Of a stretch of DNA of 64,000 nucleotides, positions 54,395 to 63,083 are shown piece after piece. Each line of letters starts with the position of its first letter. Positions within the stretch are counted from its first letter, which is position 1. Origin of the DNA: Pseudomonas nitroreducens (GTDB taxonomy: Bacteria; Pseudomonadota; Gammaproteobacteria; Pseudomonadales; Pseudomonadaceae); contig NZ_JALJXP010000007.1 of the NCBI RefSeq assembly GCF_024170165.1, forward strand, positions 1 through 64,000, given 5' to 3'. A program made the position numbers and the translations under genes. The notes beneath the pieces are model-generated. The model saw only the letters and a program-made list of their open reading frames with translations, was not told where the DNA came from and made no database searches.

Positions 54395-55531
54395 ATGTTC
54401 GCTTTGTTCCTTTCCTCTGCCTGGATGTTGCGTCTCAAGAAGGCCGGCTACTGGATCTGGCTGGTTCCCGTCTTCGGTATTCCCGTCAGCTACTGGTGGT
54501 CCTACGGCAGCGAGTATCCCAATGCCTGGCCCTGGCTGGTGATCACCGTGGTGTTCGGGGTGATCCCGCTGCTGGACTTCCTGGTCGGCCGCGATCCGGC
54601 CAACCCCGACGAGGTGGAGGAAGTCCCGCCGATGGAGCGCGAGGGCTACTACCGCTTCCTCAGCCTGCTGACCGTGCCGCTGCTGCTGGGCATGCTGGTC
54701 TACGGCGGCTGGGTGCTGGCCACCTACGACGCCTGGAACTGGGTTGGCCAGCTCGGCTGGATCCTGTCCGTGGGCACGGTCATGGGCGCCATCGGCATCA
54801 CCGTCTCCCACGAACTGATCCACAAGGACCCGGAGCTGGAGCAGAACGCCGGTGGGCTGCTGCTGGCAGCAGTGTGCTACGCGGGCTTCAAGGTGGAACA
54901 CGTGCGCGGTCACCACGTGCATGTGTCCACACCGGAAGACGCCTCGTCCTCGCGCTACGGCCAGAGCCTCTATGCCTTCCTGCCCCACGCCTACAAGCAC
55001 AATTTCCTCAACGCCTGGCGGCTGGAGACCGAACGCCTCAAGCGCAAGGGCCTGCCGGCGCTGCACTGGCGCAACGAGTTGATCTGGTGGTACGTGATCA
55101 GCGCGCTGTTCCTGGTCGGCTTCAGCGTCGCCTTCGGCTGGATCGGCGCGCTGTACTTCATCGGCCAGTCGGTGATGGCCTTCACCCTGCTGGAGATCGT
55201 CAACTACGTCGAACACTACGGTCTGCACCGCCGCCGTCTGGACACCGGGCGCTACGAGCGGACCACCCACGAGCACTCCTGGAACAGCAACTTCCTGCTG
55301 ACCAACCTGTTCCTCTTCCACCTGCAGCGCCATTCCGACCACCACGCCAACGCCAAGCGCCGCTACCAGGTGCTGCGCCACTTCGACGAGAGCCCGCAGC
55401 TGCCCAACGGTTATGCCGGGATGATCGTCCTCGCGCTGTTCCCGCCGCTCTGGCGCGCGGTGATGGACCGCCGGGTGCGCGCCTACTACGCCGGCGAGGA
55501 ATACCAGCTGAGCGCTACCCAGCAGGCCTGA
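54395..55531 (+). CDS. alkB: alkane 1-monooxygenase
   Basis: A 378-residue integral-membrane di-iron hydroxylase that oxidises medium- or long-chain n-alkanes to 1-alkanols. All histidine motifs are present: HELIHK, EHVRGHHVH, NYVEHYG and LQRHSDHHAN. Five or six membrane helices fit the length. It corresponds in context to alkB2 of P. aeruginosa (next to a GntR gene and smc). Electrons would come from a rubredoxin system encoded elsewhere. The ATG at 54395 was chosen as the start of a typical N-terminus; the frame is open from 54320. Confidence 0.95.
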   Translation: MFALFLSSAWMLRLKKAGYWIWLVPVFGIPVSYWWSYGSEYPNAWPWLVITVVFGVIPLLDFLVGRDPANPDEVEEVPPMEREGYYRFLSLLTVPLLLGMLVYGGWVLATYDAWNWVGQLGWILSVGTVMGAIGITVSHELIHKDPELEQNAGGLLLAAVCYAGFKVEHVRGHHVHVSTPEDASSSRYGQSLYAFLPHAYKHNFLNAWRLETERLKRKGLPALHWRNELIWWYVISALFLVGFSVAFGWIGALYFIGQSVMAFTLLEIVNYVEHYGLHRRRLDTGRYERTTHEHSWNSNFLLTNLFLFHLQRHSDHHANAKRRYQVLRHFDESPQLPNGYAGMIVLALFPPLWRAVMDRRVRAYYAGEEYQLSATQQA

Positions 55532-55550
55532 TCGACCCGATCCACGCCTT

Positions 55551-55588
55551 GGCGGCAGGCTCTAACCGGGCTTGCCGCTTTTTTTCTT
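55551..55588 (+). terminator. terminator of alkB
   Basis: GCGGCAGGC and GCTTGCCGC pair with one G-T wobble around TCTAACCGG, followed by TTTTTTTCTTTC. It lies 20 bp after the alkB stop. Confidence 0.85.
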
Positions 55589-55615
55589 TCTGCCTGCTTG
55601 AGCCCGCCGCTCTAA

Positions 55616-55698
55616 GTAGGATGGCGTGGAGCGCAGCGATACCCATCAAGTCTCGCGCGGCGACAGCATGGGTATCGCCCAGGCTCCACCCATCCTAC
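55616..55698. repeat. long inverted repeat, GTAGGATGG family, copy 2
   Basis: An 83-bp element with the same ends and inner ATACCCAT/ATGGGTAT core as the repeat at 5325-5404. Differences are concentrated in the loop and at one arm base. Between alkB and xdhA, it follows the alkB terminator. Confidence 0.85.
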
Positions 55699-55804
55699 TC
55701 AGCGTCCCTTGCCATATCGTGCCTGTGGCGCCTCCTGCAAAGCACCCGACCACACCGCTTGTCACCTGCCGAAAAACTTTCTGACCATTGAGACAGAAAT
55801 TTTA

Positions 55805-55833
55805 TTGACTCAAAAGTCAGCTTTCCATAGATT
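55805..55833 (+). promoter_or_regulatory. sigma-70 promoter of xdhA with overlapping palindrome
   Basis: -35 TTGACT (55805-55810), 17-bp spacer, -10 TAGATT (55828-55833). TGACT-CAAA-AGTCA (55806-55819) is a perfect dyad covering the -35, an obvious place for a repressor. The regulator is not identified. Confidence 0.75.
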
Positions 55834-55880
55834 CGCCTCCAGTGCCCTACCAAAAACAAGAATCAGCCTGGAGGCAAGCC

Positions 55881-57344
55881 TTGATCAGGTTCCTGCTCAA
55901 CCGCGAGCTGCGCGTCGAAGACCGCCTCGATCCCAATCTCACCGTGCTCAACTACCTGCGCCAGAACCTGGGCAAGACAGGCACCAAGGAGGGCTGCGCC
56001 TCCGGTGACTGCGGTGCCTGCACGGTGGTCGTCGGCGAACTGATTGGCGAAGAAGGTGCCGAGCGCATCCGCTACCGCACCCTCAACTCCTGCCTGACCT
56101 TCGTATCGTCGCTGCACGGCAAGCAGCTGATCAGCGTCGATGACTTGAAGCACCGTGGCGAACTGCACGGCGTACAGCAGGCCATGGTCGACTGCCACGG
56201 CTCGCAGTGCGGCTTCTGCACCCCCGGCTTCGTCATGTCGCTGTTCGCCCTGCAGAAGAACACCGCCGGCGAGACCGCCGACGAGCGCAAGGCCGAGGCC
56301 CACGAAGCGCTGGCCGGCAACCTCTGCCGCTGCACCGGCTACCGTCCGATCCTGGATGCCGCTGAGCAATCCTGCTGCCAGAAGCAGCCGGACCAGTTCG
56401 ACGTCGCCCAGCCCGAGATCATCGCCCAGCTGAAAGCCATCGCCCCGCGCGAAACCGCCGAGCTCAACAGCGGCGACAAGCGCTGCCTGCTGCCGCTGAC
56501 CATTGCTGACCTCGCCGATATCTACACCGCCAACCCGCAGGCACGCCTGCTCGCTGGCGGCACCGACCTGGCCCTGGAAGTCACCCAGTTCCACCGCGAA
56601 CTGCCGGTGATGATCTACGTCGGCCACGTCGAGGAAATGAAGCGCGTCGAAGTCTTCGAAGACCGCATCGAGATCGGCGCCGCGACTCCGCTGACCGACT
56701 GCTACGAAACCCTGGCCCGCGACTACCCGGACTTCGGCGAACTGCTGCACCGCTTCGCCTCGCTGCAGATCCGCAACCAGGGCACCCTGGGCGGCAACAT
56801 CGGCAACGCCTCGCCCATCGGCGACTCGCCGCCACTGCTGATCGCCCTCGGCGCGCGCCTGGTACTGCGCAAGGGCAACGAGCGCCGCGAGCTGCCGATC
56901 GACGAATACTTCATCGACTACAAGGTCACCGCGCGCCAGGAAGGAGAGTTCATCGAGCAGGTCATCATCCCGCGCCCGCAGGCCAGCCAGGCGTTCCGCG
57001 CCTATAAGGTCTCCAAGCGCCTGGACGACGACATCTCCGCCGTCTGCGCCGCCTTCAACCTGACGGTCGAGAACTGCAGGATCACCGCCGTACGCACCGG
57101 CTTCGGCGGCATGGCCGCCATCCCGAAACGCGCCAGGGCCTGTGAAGCCGCGCTGCTCGGCCAGACCTTCAACAGCGCCACCTTCGAACGCGCCGCACTG
57201 GCGCTGAGCGAGGATTTCGCCCCGCTCACCGACTTCCGTGCGAGCAAGGAATACCGCCTGCTCACCGCGCAGAACCTGCTGCGCAAGTGCTTCCTGGAAC
57301 TGGAAGCCCCTCAGGCCGTGACCCGGGTGACCCACTATGCATAA
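55881..57344 (+). CDS. xdhA: xanthine dehydrogenase small subunit
   Basis: A 487-residue FeS/FAD subunit. The plant-type [2Fe-2S] motif GCASGDCGACTVVVGE is near 37-52, the second cluster site CGFCTPGF and LCRCTGYRP near 105-150, and the FAD domain with LLAGGTDLALEV from about 205. It passes electrons from the molybdenum subunit to NAD+. I prefer the TTG at 55881 as start. It has GGAGG six bases upstream, and the protein then begins as family members do (IRFLLNREL); the GTG at 55842 adds 13 unsupported residues. Confidence 0.94.
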   Translation: MIRFLLNRELRVEDRLDPNLTVLNYLRQNLGKTGTKEGCASGDCGACTVVVGELIGEEGAERIRYRTLNSCLTFVSSLHGKQLISVDDLKHRGELHGVQQAMVDCHGSQCGFCTPGFVMSLFALQKNTAGETADERKAEAHEALAGNLCRCTGYRPILDAAEQSCCQKQPDQFDVAQPEIIAQLKAIAPRETAELNSGDKRCLLPLTIADLADIYTANPQARLLAGGTDLALEVTQFHRELPVMIYVGHVEEMKRVEVFEDRIEIGAATPLTDCYETLARDYPDFGELLHRFASLQIRNQGTLGGNIGNASPIGDSPPLLIALGARLVLRKGNERRELPIDEYFIDYKVTARQEGEFIEQVIIPRPQASQAFRAYKVSKRLDDDISAVCAAFNLTVENCRITAVRTGFGGMAAIPKRARACEAALLGQTFNSATFERAALALSEDFAPLTDFRASKEYRLLTAQNLLRKCFLELEAPQAVTRVTHYA

Positions 57345-59727
57345 GCCCCAGAAGAGCCAGGAAGAACTCACTGCGCTGTTCCGCGCCGACCTCACCACCG
57401 GCGTCGGCCGCAGCGTCAAGCACGAGAGCGCGCCCAAGCACGTCAGCGGTGAAGCGCAGTACATCGACGACCGCCTGGAATTCCCCAACCAGCTGCACGT
57501 CTACGCCCGCATGAGCGACCGCGCCCACGCGCGCATCACCAAACTGGACGTTAGTCCCTGCTACCAGTTCCCGGGCGTCGCCATCGCCATCACCAAGGAC
57601 GACGTGCCCGGCCAGCTGGACATCGGCCCGGTGGTAGCCGGTGACCCGCTGCTGGCGGACGGCAAGGTCGAGTACGTCGGCCAGATGGTCATCGCCGTCG
57701 CTGCCGACAGCCTGGAAACCGCCCGCAAGGCGGCCATGGCCGCGATCATCGAATACGAAGACCTGGAGCCGGTGCTCGACGTGGTCGAAGCGCTGCGCAA
57801 GAAGCACTTCGTGCTCGACAGCCACCAGCACAAGATCGGTGACTCGGAAGGCCAGCTGGCCACCGCACCGAACCGCATCCAGGGCACCCTGCACATCGGC
57901 GGCCAGGAGCACTTCTACCTGGAGACGCAGATTTCCTCGGTGATGCCCACCGAAGATGGCGGCGTGATCGTCTACACCTCGACGCAGAACCCCACCGAAG
58001 TACAGAAGCTGGTTGCCGAAGTGCTGGGCATCTCCTTCAACAAGGTGGTCATCGACATGCGTCGCATGGGCGGTGGCTTCGGCGGCAAGGAAACCCAGGC
58101 GGCCGCGCCGGCGTGCCTGTGCGCCGTGGTCGCGCGCCTCACCGGGCGCCCGGCGAAGATGCGCCTGCCGCGCGTCGAAGACATGCAGATGACCGGCAAG
58201 CGCCATCCCTTCTACGTCGAATACGACGTGGGCTTCGAGGACGACGGCCTGCTGCACGGCATCAACATCGAACTGGCCGGCAACTGCGGCTACTCGCCGG
58301 ACCTCTCCGGCTCCATCGTCGACCGTGCGATGTTCCACTCCGACAACGCCTACTTCCTCGGCAACGCCACGGTGAACGGTCACCGCTGCAAGACCAATAC
58401 CGCGTCGAACACCGCCTACCGCGGCTTCGGCGGGCCGCAGGGGATGGTCGCCATCGAGGAGATCATGGATGCGGTCGCGCGCCATCTGGGCAAGGACCCG
58501 CTGGAAGTGCGCAAGCGCAACTACTACGGCAAGGACGAGCGCAACGTCACCCACTACTACCAGCAGGTGGAACACAACCTGCTGCAGGAAATGACCGAGG
58601 AGCTGGAAGCCAGCTCCGAGTACGCCAGGCGCCGCGCCGAAATCCGCGAGTTCAACGCCAATAGCCCGGTGCTGAAGAAAGGCCTGTCGCTGACCCCGGT
58701 GAAATTCGGCATCAGCTTCACCGCCACCTTCCTCAACCAGGCCGGTGCGCTGATCCACATCTACACCGACGGCAGCATCCACCTGAACCACGGCGGCACC
58801 GAGATGGGTCAGGGCCTGAACACCAAGGTCGCCCAGGTGGTGGCCGAGGTCTTCCAGGTCGACATCGACCGAGTGCAGATCACCGCGACCAACACCGACA
58901 AGGTGCCCAACACCTCGCCGACCGCCGCGTCCTCCGGCGCCGACCTCAACGGCAAGGCCGCACAGAACGCTGCCGAGATCATCCGCCAGCGCCTGGTGGA
59001 ATTCGCCGCCCGGCACTGGAAGGTGACCGAGGAAGACGTCGAGTTCCGCAACAACCAGGTGCGCGTGCGCGACCTCATCCTGCCGTTCGAGGAGCTGATC
59101 CAGCAGGCCTACTTCGGCCAGGTATCGCTCTCCTCCACCGGCTTCTACCGCACGCCGAAGATCTTCTACGACCGCAGCCAGGCGCGCGGCCGGCCGTTCT
59201 ACTACTTCGCCTATGGCGTGTCGTGCTCGGAGGTGATCGTCGATACCCTCACCGGCGAGTACAAGATGCTGCGCAGCGACATCCTCCACGACGTCGGCGC
59301 CTCGTTGAACCCGGCCATCGACATCGGCCAGGTGGAAGGCGGCTTCGTTCAGGGCATGGGCTGGCTGACCATGGAAGAGCTGGTCTGGAACGCCAAGGGC
59401 AAGCTGATGACCAATGGCCCGGCGAGCTACAAGATTCCGGCCATCGCCGACATGCCCATCGACCTGCGGGTGAAGCTGGTGGAGAACCGCAAGAACCCGG
59501 AGCAGACGGTGTTCCACTCCAAGGCCGTCGGCGAGCCGCCGTTCATGCTCGGCATCTCGGTGTTCTGCGCGATCAAGGACGCCGTGGCGAGCCTGGCCGA
59601 CTACCGCGCCCAGCCGCAGATCGACGCCCCGGCCACCCCCGAGCGCGTGCTCTGGGGCGTGGAGCAGATGCGCAAGCTGAAGCTGGCCCAGGCCGAGAAG
59701 GCTCCGGCTCAGGTCGAGCCGGCGTGA
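57337..59727 (+). CDS. xdhB: xanthine dehydrogenase molybdenum-binding subunit
   Basis: A 796-residue catalytic subunit that hydroxylates hypoxanthine and xanthine to urate at the molybdenum cofactor. MRRMGGGFGGKETQA, TAYRGFGGPQGM and HGGTEMGQGLNTK are characteristic, and the C-terminal GEPPFMLGISVF contains the catalytic glutamate. It overlaps xdhA by 8 bp, so the two are co-translated. Confidence 0.96.
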   Translation: MHKPQKSQEELTALFRADLTTGVGRSVKHESAPKHVSGEAQYIDDRLEFPNQLHVYARMSDRAHARITKLDVSPCYQFPGVAIAITKDDVPGQLDIGPVVAGDPLLADGKVEYVGQMVIAVAADSLETARKAAMAAIIEYEDLEPVLDVVEALRKKHFVLDSHQHKIGDSEGQLATAPNRIQGTLHIGGQEHFYLETQISSVMPTEDGGVIVYTSTQNPTEVQKLVAEVLGISFNKVVIDMRRMGGGFGGKETQAAAPACLCAVVARLTGRPAKMRLPRVEDMQMTGKRHPFYVEYDVGFEDDGLLHGINIELAGNCGYSPDLSGSIVDRAMFHSDNAYFLGNATVNGHRCKTNTASNTAYRGFGGPQGMVAIEEIMDAVARHLGKDPLEVRKRNYYGKDERNVTHYYQQVEHNLLQEMTEELEASSEYARRRAEIREFNANSPVLKKGLSLTPVKFGISFTATFLNQAGALIHIYTDGSIHLNHGGTEMGQGLNTKVAQVVAEVFQVDIDRVQITATNTDKVPNTSPTAASSGADLNGKAAQNAAEIIRQRLVEFAARHWKVTEEDVEFRNNQVRVRDLILPFEELIQQAYFGQVSLSSTGFYRTPKIFYDRSQARGRPFYYFAYGVSCSEVIVDTLTGEYKMLRSDILHDVGASLNPAIDIGQVEGGFVQGMGWLTMEELVWNAKGKLMTNGPASYKIPAIADMPIDLRVKLVENRKNPEQTVFHSKAVGEPPFMLGISVFCAIKDAVASLADYRAQPQIDAPATPERVLWGVEQMRKLKLAQAEKAPAQVEPA

Positions 59728-59849
59728 TGTGACCATGGGGCAGCGCTGGCAGGGAGAGACGTCCCCACTTCCGTCCTCCGCCCTGCCAGCGCCGCCCCAC
59801 CCTAATGAAGAACCGTGGCACGCCAATCGCGCCCCACGAACGAACAGAC

Positions 59850-59928
59850 CGTAGGGCGCATAACGCGGAACGCGTTATCCGCCGTCGCCATTTCGGCGGA
59901 TAACGCCCGAGGCGTTATCCGCCCTACG
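59850..59928. repeat. compound inverted repeat CGTAGGGCG...GTTATCCGCCCTACG
   Basis: A 79-bp element with outer arms CGTAGGGCG and CGCCCTACG and internal GGATAACGC/GCGTTATCC pairs. The core matches the shorter repeat at 5262-5288. It lies between xdhB and xdhC, so it would be within the operon transcript. Confidence 0.85.
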
Positions 59929-59951
59929 ATTACCCCTTGAGGTTCGCAACG

Positions 59952-60803
59952 ATGAACTGGATCAGTGCCCTCGCCGACCTGCAACAGCGCGCCGAAGCCA
60001 GCGTGCTGGTGACCATCATCGAAGAACGCGGCTCGACCCCGCGCAACGCCGGCTCGAAGATGGTGATCAGCGCCGACAAGGCCTACGACACCATCGGCGG
60101 CGGCCACCTCGAATTCAAGGCCATGCAGATCGCCCGCGACATGCTGCTGGCCCGCGAGCGCGAACCCAAGCTGGAGCGCTTCAGCCTCGGTGCCAGCCTC
60201 GGCCAGTGCTGCGGCGGCGCCACCGTGCTGTTGTTCGAACCCATGGGCCAACCGCAGGCGCACATCGCCGTGTTCGGCGCCGGCCACGTCGGCCGTGCCC
60301 TGGTGCCGCTGCTCGCCAGCCTGCCGTGCAAGGTGCGCTGGATCGACTCGCGGGAAGCCGAGTTCCCCGGCCACATCCCCGAAGGGGTGACCCGCGTGAT
60401 CAACGAGGAGGTGATCGACGAGATCGACGAGATGCCCGCCGGCAGCTACTTCATCGTCATGACCCACAACCACGCGCTGGACCTGGAGCTGACCGCGAAG
60501 ATCCTCGAACGCAACGACTTCACCTACTTCGGCCTGATCGGCTCCGACACCAAGCGCGCCAAGTTCGAACACCGCCTGCGCGACCGTGGCTTCGCCGCCG
60601 ACACCGTGCAACGCATGCGCTGCCCGATGGGCATCAGCGAGGTGAAGGGCAAGCTGCCGGTGGAGATCGCCGTGTCCATCGCCGGCGAGGTGATCGCCAC
60701 CTACAACGCCACCTTCGGTCAGGAGACCGGCAAGGGCGAGAACACCGTGGCCAAACTGTTACCCACCAGCCGCCGTGCGCGTACTGCCGAAAGCGGCGCC
60801 TGA
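59952..60803 (+). CDS. xdhC: xanthine dehydrogenase accessory protein XdhC
   Basis: A 283-residue chaperone that binds and sulfurates the molybdenum cofactor before insertion into XdhB. The N-terminal EERGSTPRNAGSKMVIS and GQCCGGATVLLFEP (with paired cysteines) precede a Rossmann-type domain (VFGAGHVGRALVPLLA). The ATG at 59952 matches other XdhC starts. It is 224 bp after xdhB, separated by a repeat. Confidence 0.94.
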   Translation: MNWISALADLQQRAEASVLVTIIEERGSTPRNAGSKMVISADKAYDTIGGGHLEFKAMQIARDMLLAREREPKLERFSLGASLGQCCGGATVLLFEPMGQPQAHIAVFGAGHVGRALVPLLASLPCKVRWIDSREAEFPGHIPEGVTRVINEEVIDEIDEMPAGSYFIVMTHNHALDLELTAKILERNDFTYFGLIGSDTKRAKFEHRLRDRGFAADTVQRMRCPMGISEVKGKLPVEIAVSIAGEVIATYNATFGQETGKGENTVAKLLPTSRRARTAESGA

Positions 60804-60886
60804 AATTTCCGTAGCATGGGCGCGTGCCCATCCCGCCCCGGCGCCTGCACGCGCCCCGGCCCCGAAACACGACTGAAGAGAGATCG

Positions 60887-62191
60887 ATGAGCACTCAAGC
60901 CAAAGCCTACCGCGCCAGCATCCTGCACAGCGTCGCCGACCCGGCCGAAGTCGGCGTGGAGAAGTCCTACCAGTACTTCGAGGACGGCATCCTGCTGGTG
61001 GAAGACGGCAAGGTCGCCCGCCTCGGCCACGCCGCCGACCTGTTGCCGCAGCTGGGCGGCGTCGAAGTGGTGGAATACCGCGACGCGCTGATCACCCCCG
61101 GCTTCATCGACACCCACATCCACTACCCGCAGACCGGCATGATCGCCTCCTACGGCGAGCAGCTGCTGGACTGGCTGAACACCTACACCTTCCCCACCGA
61201 GAAGCAGTTCGCCGACCCGGCCCATGCCGCCGATGTCGCCGGCATCTTCCTCAAGGAACTGCTGCGCGCCGGCACCACCACCGCGCTGGTGTTCGGCACC
61301 GTGCACCCGCAGTCGGTGGATGCGCTGTTCGGCGCCGCCGAGAAGCTCGACCTGCGCCTGATCGCCGGCAAGGTGATGATGGACCGCAACGCGCCGGACT
61401 ACCTGACCGACACCGCCGAGAGCAGCTACACCGACAGCAAGGCGCTGATCGAGCGCTGGCACGGCAAGGGCCGCCTGCTCTACGCGGTGACCCCGCGCTT
61501 CGCTCCCACCAGTACCCCGGCACAACTCGACGCCGCCGGCCGCCTGCTCAGGGAGCACCCGGGCGTCTATATGCACACGCACCTGTCGGAAAACCTCAAG
61601 GAAATCGAGTGGGTCAAGGAGCTGTTCCCGGAGCGCAAGGGCTACCTGGACGTCTATGACCACCACGGCCTGCTCGGCCCGCGCTCGGTGTTCGCCCACG
61701 GCGTGCACCTGTGCGACGGCGAATGCCAGCGCCTGGCGGAAACCGGATCGGCCGTGGCCTTCTGCCCGACCTCCAACCTGTTCCTGGGCAGCGGTCTGTT
61801 CGACCTGGCCAAGCTGGAAAAGCACAAGGTCAAGGTCGGCCTGGGCACCGACGTCGGCGCCGGCACCAGCTTCTCCCAGCTGCAGTCGCTGAACGAGGCC
61901 TACAAGGTGATGCAGTTGCAGGGCATCAAGCTCGACCCGTTCAAGTCGCTGTACCTGGCCACCCTCGGCGGCGCCCGCGCGCTGGAGCTGGAGGACAAGG
62001 TCGGCAGCTTCGCCCAGGGCAACGAGGCCGACTTCGTGGTCCTCGACTACAAGGCCACCCCGCTGCTGGACTACCGCCTGCAGCAGGCGAAAACCCTGGA
62101 GGAGAAACTCTTCGCACTGGTCATCCTCGGCGACGACCGTACCGTGAAGGAAACCTTCGCGCACGGCCGCAACGTGCATCGCCGCGGCTGA
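60887..62191 (+). CDS. guaD: guanine deaminase
   Basis: A 434-residue amidohydrolase that converts guanine to xanthine, feeding XdhAB. The zinc motif HIHYPQTG lies near 82-89, and later ligands include HTHLSENLKEIE and GLGTDVGAGTS. It is 83 bp downstream of xdhC and probably shares the purine transcript. ATG at 60887 with GAAGAGAGATCG upstream. Confidence 0.95.
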   Translation: MSTQAKAYRASILHSVADPAEVGVEKSYQYFEDGILLVEDGKVARLGHAADLLPQLGGVEVVEYRDALITPGFIDTHIHYPQTGMIASYGEQLLDWLNTYTFPTEKQFADPAHAADVAGIFLKELLRAGTTTALVFGTVHPQSVDALFGAAEKLDLRLIAGKVMMDRNAPDYLTDTAESSYTDSKALIERWHGKGRLLYAVTPRFAPTSTPAQLDAAGRLLREHPGVYMHTHLSENLKEIEWVKELFPERKGYLDVYDHHGLLGPRSVFAHGVHLCDGECQRLAETGSAVAFCPTSNLFLGSGLFDLAKLEKHKVKVGLGTDVGAGTSFSQLQSLNEAYKVMQLQGIKLDPFKSLYLATLGGARALELEDKVGSFAQGNEADFVVLDYKATPLLDYRLQQAKTLEEKLFALVILGDDRTVKETFAHGRNVHRRG

Positions 62192-62202
62192 CCCCTTACG
62201 GC

Positions 62203-62255
62203 TCCGGCGCCGGGTCCTCGCTCAGGACCAACCCGGCGCCGGGGCCGCTTTTCTT
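62203..62255 (+). terminator. terminator after guaD
   Basis: CCGGCGCCGGGTCCT and AGGACC-AA-CCCGGCGCCGG pair in a long stem (62204-62218 / 62225-62242) with minor bulge, followed by GGCCGCTTTTCTTT. It closes the xdh-guaD unit. Confidence 0.85.
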
Positions 62256-62295
62256 TCCGGTACCCTCGCGCGTTACATCCCGCACGAATATCCCC

Positions 62296-62343
62296 TGCAG
62301 GAGCGGGCCATGCGCGCGATCGCGGGCATGGCCCGCTCCTGCA
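62296..62343. repeat. inverted repeat TGCAGGAGCGGGCCATG family
   Basis: TGCAGGAGCGGGCCATG and CATGGCCCGCTCCTGCA are exact complements around a GC-rich loop. It is a different palindrome from the GTTCGCGAG REP and lies just before one. Confidence 0.9.
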
Positions 62344-62384
62344 AAGAGCCTCTGCGTTAGCCGGCGATATCGGAATCCCGTAGG

Positions 62385-62469
62385 GTTCGCGAGCAAGCTC
62401 GCTCCTACAAGGAGCGCACCGATGCTGGCCTGTAGGACCGAGGGGGACGCCCAGTCCTTGCTCGCGAAC
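62385..62469. repeat. REP unit with a 14-bp-expanded inverted mate
   Basis: A standard 25-bp REP (62385-62409) is followed by a mate at 62431-62469. The mate has the usual ends TGTAGGA and CTTGCTCGCGAAC, but also GGGGACGCCCAGTC inserted between CGAG and CTTGC. It is the only modified mate in the window. Confidence 0.85.
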
Positions 62470-62496
62470 CGCACGGCACTGCGCCAACAGGCGCTC

Positions 62497-62919
62497 CTAC
62501 TCCCGCACCTCGACCAGCACCGGACAAGGCGCCCGCTCGATCACCCGCTGCCCCACCGACGGGTCCAGCAACCGTTCGATGCGCCCCAGGTGCCGGTGAC
62601 CGATCACGATCAGGTCGCACTCCAGCGTCTCGGCCTCGCGCAGGATCGCCCGTGCCGGGTCGCCCGCCACCACGCCACCCGTCGCAATACCGGGTTGCAG
62701 CTGCGCCAGCGCAGCCTCCACCAGCGCCTGGGCTTGGTGCTGCTCCTGCTCGGCCGGCGGGTATTCCATGACGTCCTCGCGCGGCATGGCAAAGGCGCGA
62801 TCCACAACGCAGACCACGTGCACCTGCGCCCCACTGCAACGTGCCAGCTCCCCGGCAGTCGCGATGATGCGCGGCGACTGCGCCGCACCGTCGATGGCCA
62901 GCAGAATCCGGTTGAACAT
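62497..62919 (-). CDS. universal stress protein (UspA family)
   Basis: A 140-residue Usp domain. The start MFNRILLAIDGAAQS and the nucleotide-binding GHRHLGRIERLLDPSVGQRV near 106-125 follow the G-x2-G-x9-G pattern of ATP-binding members. In P. aeruginosa several Usp genes are induced by ANR during anoxic survival. I saw no ANR box in the 164-bp gap upstream, so this copy may differ. Confidence 0.9.
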   Translation of the reverse strand: MFNRILLAIDGAAQSPRIIATAGELARCSGAQVHVVCVVDRAFAMPREDVMEYPPAEQEQHQAQALVEAALAQLQPGIATGGVVAGDPARAILREAETLECDLIVIGHRHLGRIERLLDPSVGQRVIERAPCPVLVEVRE

Positions 62920-63083
62920 GCCTTTCTCCCTCTACGAACGAAATCCGCCGCCATTCTTCGGGCCGGCGCGCGGAGCGTAAAGGCACGCAAAACGTAATGG
63001 ACCATTGCATGAAACGCACGCTTGCCCATCGGGCCCATCGCAATGGAACATGAATGGCAACGCGCCAACCCTCCGGAGTCGCC

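Noticed and set aside
57262-59826. 854-codon open frame on the minus strand
   Set aside because: Antisense to xdhB, which has all its catalytic motifs. No domain seen.
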